Assembly (NCBI GenBank): GCA_030544235.1
Contig: CM060468.1
Coordinates: 3,788,758-3,852,757, forward strand
Origin: Lepturacanthus savala
Lineage: Eukaryota > Chordata > Actinopteri > Scombriformes > Trichiuridae
Reading direction: 5' to 3'
Length of the DNA: 64,000 nucleotides
Position 1 is the stretch's first letter. Each line of letters begins with the position of its first letter. Positions 12,101-24,265 of the stretch are shown piece after piece. The notes below the pieces were generated by a model that saw nothing but the letters and a program-made list of their open reading frames with translations, did not search any database and was not told the origin of the DNA. Position numbers and translations under genes: made by a program.

Positions 12101-15100
12101 TCCTTCACTACCTGGGAAATGCCTGCAATGCAAAAATCAGGGCTTTATGACCACATATATGCAAGTACAGCATCTACACATACGCATAGGCTGCCTCCAT
12201 GTTTGTGGTGATGAATGCTGCACTCACCGTGCAGGGAGGATCGCGCTAACGCAGCAATCTCTTGAATGGTGAGAGCTCTTCTTGATTTCGGTAACATTTC
12301 AACGGTGTCATCAACATTCACCTGGAAACAAGAGACATAAGCGTGACTCAAGAGGAAAAAGGTGCAGCTCAGAAGCGTCTGAACACATCCTGCTGCGGTT
12401 CACAGGGAAACACGTTGCTGTCTTTGATGGAGAAGTGAGTCCTGTGATCAAAGTCCCTCAATGTGTGGAGCCTTGAAAACTGAAAGCATTTCTCTCTGCA
12501 CACAAGTCAACGCTTTAATGAGTCACGAGATGCCAACGATACACATGTTTTTTCCAAATAAAATCATTATTTCTAACCTTGTTTCTATTAATTTTACAAC
12601 TCATGGCGTAAATAAAAGTGTGACTTTTCATGATAAACACAAAAGTGTCTGGGTGACACCAAATTTTTGAACAGAAGTTTTTATCCTTTCATGTCGTTCA
12701 TACAGCAAACACATGAAATAATTAGTTTTATTTAAAATTGTTTGTTGCATATAATCTACTATATCTGAGCTAAACGGATGGTATCATCATACATTTCGGT
12801 ATGAAACAAATATTAGGAGATGCTCAGGTGATAAAGCTCTGTATCCAGGTGACTGGATCTAGACAAAGGATGCCCCCACCACCACCACCCCTTCCAGTCT
12901 GTCCTCCGTCAAATCTGTAAAGTCAAACCACAGAGGGAGTATCGGATGTTGACAAGTCCCTTTGTCTGCCAACTCTTTTTATAGCCCCACCTGTGCCTCA
13001 CGTGGGGAAACAGGCACGTCAACAGCAAAGGCCGCATGCTGAGCCCGGGGCCACTCTGCTGTTTCGGTGCGGGTCAACGCACCTGGCTGACGGAGCAGTT
13101 TGATGACGGCTCTGGACAGATAGGTACAGTCTACCTCAACAGGTACAGGCTGTGTCCCGTCACTATCACCCGCTGAGCCGATTTTCTAGAATAAACATCA
13201 TAAGCACTCTGAATGTTGACTTAATTTGAAGATTAATCTGTCTGTTTTATGTCATTTGATTAATGAGTCGCTACTTAAAAAACGCACACGACGAAACGAT
13301 CCGTCGGAGGGGTAAGGGGGGGGGGTCCCGTGATGGCGAAGGTATCAGCAGCTGCCACGAGGCGTGATAATCCTCTTGTGCCACAGAGGAGCTCACAGAT
13401 CAGAGGGAGGATAATCTGGAGGAGACGTGACATATGGAGCTTAGCGAAAGTTCCTGGCGGGAAGACTGTCTTTTGCATGCTTTTAGGCTTCAAGTTTACT
13501 TCTCATCCCGTGTTCCCAATCTCCTGCTGCCATTTCCCGGCGCCATCAAATTAAAACATCACCTGATCACATCTGTCAAATAGCAGAGCAACACACCTCC
13601 AGGGTCAACTATAGGTGTTTCCCAAATCATACACTTCTCTTGGTATACTACCTTGCAGTGAATTTGAGTGCTATAGTACTAAATTAAACACTGCCACTGC
13701 GCAATTACCAGAAATGACTCAACACTTTCTTCTTCTACTACTTTTTAAAAACAACCAACCATTGGTTCATTGAAACAAGCATTGAGTTTTGCTGTTGCTG
13801 TGTGTTGAGACATTTACGCATTTACATATCAGCTTCACCTGCCTCAATTATTGCTGCATCTGGTGCTAAGTACCATCCGCCATTTCTGCTACATACACTA
13901 CCATTCAAAAGTTTGGGGTCACTTAGAAATGTCCTTATTTTTAAAAGAAAGCACTGTTTTATTCAATGAAAATAACTTTAAACTAATCGGAAATAGACTC
14001 TATGCATTGCTAATGTGGTAAATGACTATTGTAGCTGCAAATGTCAGGTTTTTGGTGCAATATCAACAGGTGTATGGGATTTCCAGCAACAATCACTCCA
14101 GTGTTCTAATAGTACAATGTGCTCATTGCATCAGAAGGTTAATGGGTGATTAGAAAACCCTTGTGCAGTCATGTTAGATAACATAATAGTAATAGTAGAA
14201 AATAAAAGTGTCACTTTTCATGGAAAACACAAAATTGTCTAGGTGACCTCAAACATTTATATAGTAATGTACATACTTAAAATATTAAGTGTGCAAAGTG
14301 TGCGATTTGGGACACACCATATCACCCTGTTGCTGAATTTTAAGTGTTTCTCTATCTCTCTCCACTTTTCTTGTGGTGTCACGTGCACCCGTCCACCCCC
14401 CTATCACGACCCAGTCTTCACAGATTAATCATCTTCATCATCATCGGTCTCTGTAGAGTCATCAGCCACCACCACGCTGTCTGGACTCCTGCACAGGGGG
14501 ATTTATCTTGCTGCTGCTTAGGAATGATGTCACTCGATCATAAAATCTCCTAACATAACTGTAATATAATCCTTAATTGTTTGAAATTGAAATTATGCTC
14601 TATTTGTCATCAAATGGCCATTGGAGAAATCATTAGAAGGTAGTGTGGGAGGATTTCATATGACTACAGGGACATCCAACTCCTGTCCCTCCCTACGCTG
14701 CTAATATGTGAATATTGTTCCAGAGCTTTCACCTGCCTCCTCCTACTGAATAACAGAGGAAGACATGAGCAGTGCTTCAGTCCATCTTTTTCTTTTACAC
14801 TCTCCCAACAAGTGCACGTTTTGTACCTCATGAACTACATGTGCTCATGGGCATCAAGAAGCCGTAACCTGTCCTCAGTCTGGTGAACACGGACAGTAGC
14901 GAGGCTGCCGGGATGCTCTTGACATATTACCTACAAAATAATTCATAAGAACACAAGAGATTCCTCGTTGGGAGCCGAGGAGACGACCAGGGTGCAGGGT
15001 GACGTGTGACATGAATTTTATTTTTTCATTTTTGTAAGCTTTATTCAAAATCATGACTTAGATTTCTCCATAGAAAACCTGCAAACTCGTATTTAATAAT

Positions 15101-18100
15101 TAAACATGGCTAATTTTTTTTTAAGTGGAAATATTTCAGTCCTACATTATGATTAAGCCTAAATGACAAATTACACTGCTCCAGAAATGATTTTCTTTTT
15201 CCATTGTAGAGATGTCAGACAACACCACAGGATTCTTAAGAGGTCTGGCGGGTAGGCATTTGTATTTATTATTCTGTTTTTGGGACAATTTAGGTTACGT
15301 CACAGCAGAAATTTAATATGGGCCATTGTGCTGAGTCAAACACCCTTTTCTTATCTATCAAACATCAATGGCACAACCTTTTTTTCAGCACTGCCAATGC
15401 GTTTTGTCAAAAAAACACACACATACGCATCAAAATTAGTATTTTCCACTCACACACATTTAGGTCCCCTCTTGGCAAATGTTTATAAAAATCACCAGAT
15501 GGTTTTTGACATGATATAAAACATGTCCAGGAGGGGACCTAACAAAATGTCCCCTGTTGGCTTGATGGTCCACTATTGGTGAATGTGTAACAATGTGGTT
15601 GTCCACTGTTAGATAGATACACAAGCGCACACATACACACACACAGGCATCACACATTATGTCTTCCATTATAAAATTAAATTATAGGAAAGTCATGAAT
15701 GCTTTCAGTGGAGCCGACTGGCATGATATCTGTCTCCCCTGTGGGAAAATAACCTGAACACGCTTCTCCTCCTTCATGCCATGTTTCTGCCCGACTTTTT
15801 TCCTCGCAATGGGAACATCGCTATGGCAACTGGTCGCTATGAAACAACCCAGCATGCCTGCGCGCCTGATTTACCGATGATGTCACACACTCAAGCGCAC
15901 CAATCGATGGCCACAACAGCCAAATTAGAGACTCTTGTATGCATCCTCCTGCTCTCAATTAGCGCTGACGGCTAACTCTGGCGTCATTGCCAAATTTGGA
16001 AGCGTTTGGTAAATATGAAGCTTTTAAAGGTTCCTTATCGCAGAATGTGAGGGTGTAATAGCTTTTTGTTTATGAGAAGGTCTAGATGATCAATGTTCAA
16101 GACAGACACAAAATGACCTGTTCTTTCTAAGGCTTCACAGAGAAACTTGAGGAGATGTTATGTCCTTATTAGGAATATCAAAACTTGAATTAGAACCACA
16201 CTGTAAAACCATTACCTTAAACTTTACAGTAACTAATTGGCAGCAATTATCTAGAAAATGACTGTAATCATTTTTGTTTCGTTTTTCAGTAGAAGAACTG
16301 TACTTCTGTTTACAGTATTATGTCTTTACTGTGAAATAAAATAAATATAAAAAATATAAATAAATACTGTGACTATAACATAAAAGTAAAATCATGAGAA
16401 TCATTGTTTTTATTATGAGTTTCATCTCCTATATCAGCATGTTTTCTCAAATATATGTATATATAAATATATATTTTTTTCTGTGTGTGATATACCAAAA
16501 ATAAAAACTACAGTAATTTACTTAACTATTTACAGTACTATATAGGATATTGTGATATTTCCTATAGTAACTCTTTGACTACTGTGATTTATTGTAAAAT
16601 ATACAGCAATCTACTGTAATAATCATTTACAGTAACGTTAGTGTTTTAAAAGTTTTACAGTGCAAGGAAAAGTGTAAATTATGGGACTTTTTTTCAAATC
16701 CAAATGTTCTAATTTGAATTTGCTTTATTAGCATGAATGTCAATAACAATATTGACAATCAAGAATCGACGGTGCAAAAGACTTTTGTTTGAATCCTACA
16801 CGAATCCGCTGACTAAACACTGAGCAGCCAATATGTAATTACTCAGGGTCCCTGCAGTGCAAAGTGTTAGACAATCCTTCCTCTATGTAAGAGTTGTGAT
16901 AAGATCAGCCCAGTATTCTGTATTCAATAACGGGCCATGAAGCGTGAGAGGCTGCATTTCATAATGGATCACTTAGGCGCCGCTAATCGTGGTCTGGCTG
17001 GCTCACTGCGACGCGTCAGATTCACACCCAGATGGTGCAGACTAATGGATAAAAAGAGGCAAGGTGGATTCATCGTCCTCATTATAATCATCATCATCAT
17101 CATCATCATCTCTGAGCCCATGAACTTTGTCTCAACAGCCTTGGTTCAAAAAGAACAGGCAATAATTAGCATTAAAGTCCAGAATGTCTCAGTGGGACCA
17201 AACATCAGGGTCAAACGGGTGTAAAAAAAGAAATTGCAACACGATGAAAACGTGACAGCACAGTCAGCCATACTGTTTGTTCTCACCTCTCGAGTAGAGC
17301 GGCATCACGCTCAGTCACCGAGATCCCATTTAAAGTCCTGCATTAAAAAATAATTAGGCCGAATGGGTTGCAAATAATTAGAAACCAACTGGTTAACATT
17401 AATGAAAAGTAAAACGGAGAAAGAACCCGGGGTTGAAACATGCATTAAAGACTTAGATGGTTTGATTTATTAGGTAATTATTAAACCGGGGAAAGGGTTG
17501 GGAAAATAATTTTCTGCTTCATGTGGCAAATTACCGAGAGGCTGTCATCTTTGATTAGGCCTCGCCGCTAGGTGGTCATCTAAGTTTTAATAACTTGGCT
17601 GCATTTAGCGTGGATGCTTGGAGATAGAGTTCATCCATAGCTCCTGACGCAATAATCTGTTGATAACATTTAACCCTTATTGGAGTTAATTACTTATGCA
17701 GAAGGGAAAGCGACAGTCTAGGATCTATCGGTTAACGTGACAGCCTATTACAGCTGAGATTGAAACACTAATCATTTCTAATGATTATAATAAAACATGT
17801 TTTATTTCCATTATCCCACAGTAGGTGATTTTATGTTTCTCTATCAGGACTCATAAGAATTTTTATAGGTTGTATTTATTATCTTTTCTTGAGATTTACA
17901 ATAAATGGCATACATAAGCAACACTGAGAATAATGTTTGACTCTAATTAAATTGCCATTTAGTGTAGCAGAGTGTTTCCAGCGAGACAACATGAAAAACA
18001 GCAGCATCATGACTTAGTTTGACTTAAACCAAACCTTGATACAGCATCTGTTTATCTACGATTTCATGTCAAAGCGGCTGCCATGAAAAGGTCTACAAAG

Positions 18101-21100
18101 TGGTGCTTGTTTCTTCATGCAGCTTGACAGAAGCTTATAGGTGCAATTGTACAAAAATACTTTTTACTGTCTTATTATCTTCAAATTAGTGTGAGAATAT
18201 CAATTATGCATCTCTGTTCATATTCTTTTAAATGGTGCGTGACATACAAGCGGTACGGGGGAGGGGCAGGGGGCATTTACAGCAATACTACGCTTCAGTT
18301 ATTGGTTTTTATGCACAAATGACACAAGAATTATGGTCTCGAAGTTGTTTCACATCAATTGACACCATGTATGAGCCAATGGAAGCATGGGGTCAGGATA
18401 TAGCCAGCTTGAAAGCTAATGAGAACCGACTTTAAAATTTGAACCACCTTTGGTTTGATGTGCGACCCAATGGAAATTTCCTATGACAAGACCATCAGAA
18501 TCTGATAGCTAATAGCCATGGCTTCCAGAACAACATATGGGACGTGTGCTACTTACTACTTGGGCAAACCATTTACGCAACTAAGCCTGAAAAAGAGGGT
18601 GTGTCTTAAGAGGTTGTAGGGGAAAAAGAAAATACCATTTTTTTCCAGTGCTCGTGAGTGAATATTTAGATCTGGATCCATGTAGCCACCCTCGTCCTTT
18701 CAGAACACTCGTACTTGACTTCTGTTTCTCTGAATGTGTGATATTTCCGGCCGATTACACCAGAGTTTCACCAGAATTAGGGAAAACAAGGTTTTCCAGA
18801 CTGAGTGTGTGAGAAGATAGACTGCATTGCTGCTGCAGGTCTAACTTGATGCTTATTATCAAAACAGCTGTTTTTTCTTTTCTTTTTTAAATAGGCCATG
18901 AAAATAAAATAGAACTTGAAAAATAATGGCCCCTTTAATGATAAAAGTGGCTTTAGCTAGTTTCTAGGATACAGTAGTGTGAAAAAGAGTTTGCCCCATT
19001 CCTGATTTCTTTTTTTTTGCATGCTTGTTGCACACAATTGAACACAAATGCAGTTTTTAAAGAAAGATTTTTTATTATAAAGGTAAAAAAAAATAAATCG
19101 AAACCTAATACTTGTCGTGCCACCCAGTCTCAAGGCTTTAGAAATCGTTTTAATGACTTTCTTTCTCATTTCATCTCATGTCTCGCTTTTGGGGATCTAC
19201 TTCTCTTTGTCAGTCAGGTCCTATTTAAGTAATTCCTTAATTGAGGACAGGTGTGGCAGTAATCAGGCCTGGGTGTGGCTAGAAAAATTAAACTCAGGTG
19301 TGATAAACACCTACATACAGTTATGTTTCAACAGCAGAGGGAAATCACTTTTTCACACAGGGCCAAGTAGGTTCGGATTTTTTTTTCTACCTTATTAATA
19401 AAGATCTTCATTAAAAAAAATTATTTGATGATCTTACACATTTAAGTGTGACAAACACGCAAAAAATAAGAAATTTAGGAAAGGGGGCAAACACTTTTTC
19501 AGACTGCCAGGCTGAAATTAAAACAAGAGAGTTACGGGCACCTCGCTCCAGTCCAGTGTGCCCAAAGGTGCTGTCAGAATCAGTCTGCGTGCCAGGCAGG
19601 TCCGAGTGCTGCCCAAAAGCACGAGGTCGGACAGGGAGTTTGCCGCGCTCCAGTCCACGCGCAACGAACCGTCGACCGCCACTGTCAGGAGGAAGAGAGC
19701 CACGTGAAGATTAGTGAAGCAAAGGAACAACCTTAAAACTCACAGGTTCTCCCAAAGTGCATCAATAAATAGGCTGGAATAATATTATGAAAACACAGCA
19801 TCCACATTCATGTGGGGATATAAGAGGATATTTTTCATAATATTATTAGGACTGACCCCTCATTCTGAATTAGTCGATTTATCAATCATTAGGTCTTAGT
19901 CCACTAACGATTTGTTAGTCGATTAGCTGATATTCATGCATTTTTCCTGCTGAATTTGATATATCTTTATATCCTTAAATAATATGCATGTGCAATGCAA
20001 TGTACAGATTTTACAGATATGTCTATAGAATGAACTTGACAATTTGAATGTCTATTATTTGACTAACAATGCAATTAGTTTGAGGTCAGCCTCTAATATT
20101 ACCGGAGCAACAATAAGGACCAACTATGAGTTTTAAGGATCAGGTTTTTCCTCACTGCGCGTTCCTTTAAGGTCAAAGTTGCAATCACCATGCCAACCCA
20201 TGCCTCCCCCAGGGCAGCCACCTGGAAAAAATCCAGTTTTAAAAAAAAAAAAAAAAAAAAAAATCGGATGTTGGAAGATTTCCTTTTACAAGATTACTCA
20301 TAGCAGCATCAAGACATTATTTTGAGTGCGTATTTAGACTCGCATCATGCACTTTCAGAAAGTACAGTGTCATTTATTTTCTGGAGCAGCTTTATATTGT
20401 GTATTGTAAGTCTACAAGTGCAGGGTTCTGTAGAGAAAAGGCTACGTCCATGCACTTTAAAGCCATGCCACGTCATGCAGGTAAAGCCCCAGGAAGCCTG
20501 TTTGGTATTCTATGAAGTTTCCTCTGTAACACATGAGAAAGCACAAAAGTCAGGCGATAGGGCTTCTTGTTTTTCAACCTCCCTGCTGTTTGATACACGT
20601 TTCTCTGACGTGAACAGGCCACGTCATGAACACAGACGAACAGAGCCACGCTGGGTGAGCGCAAATGTCACTGAGCAACCTTAACGTCACGATAACGGCC
20701 CAGAGAGACAGGAGGCTGTTCGCCTGACTTCGTGAGTTTAACCTTTTCCCACAGTTGCTCTTGTAGTGACCTGCTGCTGTGGATCCTCCACACACACTCA
20801 GATCCTCACACACACTGAAAAAAGTGTAACATGCAGTTGTTGATTCAAACGAACCATTTAAACCAGGATGAAAATGATTCATTTGATTGTGAAATTCATT
20901 CTTTTTTTGCATTTAGAGACCTCAAGTTTGATTTATACTGAACCAAATATACGTCAGAAGAACACAAAACAGTGTTTTTGATTTCTCTAAAATGATTTTC
21001 TTCTCATCAGGACCTGGAGGTAATGTTTTTTAGTCCTGTAGCTCTCTTGCAGACATGCTGGTCAACATGCACCATTCGACTTTGTGAATATCGTGTGGAG

Positions 21101-24100
21101 TTTGTAATGTAAGTAGCAAAACGTTTACTGTACAGTTTTAGTATTTTGTTTGGTAAAAACTGCAATAAAAGCCTGATTTAAACTGGCTAGCAACCTTAAA
21201 TGGGACGATAGCTGGCATGATTGTAGCTAGAAGCAGGTGGCTAGCTAGCTGGCTACCGCTAAAATTATGACCATGATTAAAAATATTTATTTATAATCTG
21301 CTTTTACAGATATCATTATCATAATCCAGCCTAAAGACATCGCTAGTCCAATTAAGCTAACATCTAGGGCTAAAGTTCGTACATTTCAAGTTGGCCAGAG
21401 TTTATAAGATGGGAAATACAAATTATTTTTGGAGTCAAATAAACTGTGAAAAATATAGTTATATTTATAGTTATAATAATATATGTAAATTAACTGGAGT
21501 CAATGCAAAGATGAATTAATTTAAAAGTGAATACATTAGGTTGGTTCAATTTAAAGTTATTAGTTTGGTTTAAATATGTAAAGAAAATAATTTGGATCAA
21601 GGCAAAAAATTAAGGTTGGTTCAAGCGCAACGTTATTGTTTACATTAACATGAAATAATCAGGTCATAATATTTTATATCTAATATTTGGACATCATTTT
21701 TTTATTTTGAGCAGGGTTATACTTTTTTCAGTGCGGATCCACACACAGATCGCAGGGTTTCAAACAAGGTGCCAACTCTACAAAACACATTCTACATTCG
21801 TGCATGCATAGAGACACTCTCTCTCTCTCTCAAAAACCACACGCTAGCCGTTAACACAGGAAGAGAAACAAACTTCAGTTCAGAGGAGAACCACTCTACA
21901 CTCTAGCTGCAGTCTTACTACCAGGAAATCCCAGCACTATCACCTAACAGAACAGAACATGGGCCTAAACTCATTTATTTATAAAACACACACAAACTTT
22001 AACAGCTCATATCCCCTCTGGGGCACCACCTCGCCTGACAAGTTTTCTGCAGGAAACACTGAGATCCACACACAGATCCACACACACAGCTCCTCCAGCA
22101 CACATTTCAGCACCGGACAGCTCCCCTCAGCCCCCCCCTGCACACCCAATCATCACCACTCTTCAAAATCAGATTTGCAAAACGAGATTAAGAGGTGGTG
22201 GTCCCTCTAAATGTCAGTGCCTGGCTCCTGTTTCCGGGCCCTCCGCTGCAGGGAGGCGTTTCCAGTTACCGGCCGTGAAAAGGACGAGCCGCCGGGATTA
22301 GTCGCCGGCAACCCATCTCAAATATTGAGTCCAATATCAAGACCAATCATTCACCCCGGGTCAAAGACCTGCCGTTTAGCGCGCCGGGCTCAAGTTGCCC
22401 ACTGGCAGAATTCAATATCTGACGTTTAATTGGGTGTGATGAGATCAGATGCCTGGGGTGTATTGTATCTGTGGAATCTAGGCCACCTCAGTCAATGAAA
22501 GTATTGTCTGGAGGAGTGAAGGATGCGCACGTATTAGGCTGATGTGTAGAACGTGTCGGACATTTGAGCCGCGACACAGGCCCCCGCTGTGTGAGAATTC
22601 TACAGTGACACGTCAGCAGCTGACGGTTCAGTAAATGCAGCACGTTTTTCCCATTAAAGTGACACAGAGAGAGGTTTTGTCATGAAGCTGCTGCGCTCAG
22701 TCTGCAGGTTGTGTCGTCCTTGATTGTTGAATTTAACCTTCCTCTTGCGTTAGGGTCGGCTCCGACCTGTTTTAGATTTTAAATATATAAAAGATCCACT
22801 TAAATTTGCATCAAGGTTTTTTAACTTTGTCAGGTAGCCCTAGTTAAACAAAATAAAACTAAATTTTCACTAAATTATAAAATGCTCTGGTTGGAATTAT
22901 GACCTTTGTGTTGTTTGGGTCAGTTTGGACCCAGTTATAAATAGGAATATAAAGCAATAACTAGAGCCCAAACTGAAATCATGAGTACACAGTCAACCAT
23001 CTTCATTTAGTGTTTGTATCAAAGCTCTATTGCTGAAAAATACATATTTTTATTGAAGTAAATAAATATGGGTTGAAAATGACATAGCACCATATACAAA
23101 TCGGTTGATAGATCATGGTTTTTAGTGTTTAACAGCTGTTTAAAACATGGGTCAAAACCAACCTGTTAACATAAGGGATGGAAACAGCAAACTAACACGA
23201 GAAGAAGGTTAAAATGAAGTTTGGGGCACACTTTACAAAGCTTTTCCACAATCCACTAGTGGGTGACCCTGCATGTGCCAGGAAAAGGAAAACAATCCAA
23301 GGGGTCGCGGCATCAAAACGAAACAAACAGGTGTAATGATGGAATAAAGCGATGGGGCTGGAATGCGTTCTGAATGAAACATGAGGCACAGTCACATGTG
23401 CAGTGAACTGAGGCATCGATGGCTTTGAGCTTTAGAGAAGCAGATTGATTCCAGTGAATTAATCTGCTTCCCCTGACTCTGATCTTTCCAACACGCTCCA
23501 AAGTGCAGCATCTTCTTCCCCCGAAGCAAAGAACACAGATTTCCTTTAATTTCTGTTTATTTCATTTACTCAGCTCTCTCACACACACTGGTGTTCATTT
23601 TTACAAGGATATATATAGTTTATTTAGTCTTAGTCGCTTCAGTAACAGTTTAATTTAATATTTATTTAAAGGGGCCCTGTTTTTCCAATTCTGTATTTTA
23701 ATTTCCATGGTATATTTATGACAATTTACTTGATTTTCCAAGTCCAGAAGCAGCTAATTAGACCCGTAGCAGCAATGCAGTCGGCCTTCTCACACAACTT
23801 ACATGGATCTACATGGATCCTGGGGCAGTATTCAACAGTTCCTGTTGTGACATCACAACAGGAACTGTTTCTAAATGGGAACGCTACAGAGGAAGCCACA
23901 AAAGATTATTATTATTTCACAGTTTGTGTGAGACCTAAATATTTACACACAACTACTAAAATGTGTTTCTTTGAATTATTATTATCATCATTATTATTAT
24001 TAATAGGGCACCTTTAAAGTCAGCAAGGGAATAAAATGTCAACAAGAAGTTATATTAACAGACACAAACACACACACACACACACATAAACTCCACTGTA

Positions 24101-24223
24101 GTTTCCGTTGTCGTGGAAACTGGAGTGACATCGGCTGTACATCTCTCTCATGTCTTTCGGGCTCTGTGCGCGACTTATGAGGGAATCAATTAGGTCAAGA
24201 CCAGCAGCAGCATCAGTGTGATG

Positions 24224-24265
<42 letters not shown>

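Larger units (their letters stand above)
12322..19535 (-). other. fam131a intron 2 (7.2 kb)
   Basis: No coding exon supported. It holds MITE copies at 12530, 13897, 16199 and 18965. Two stretches without repeat signs (16935-17080 and 17300-17780) have a conserved-element look (see findings). Confidence 0.55.
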
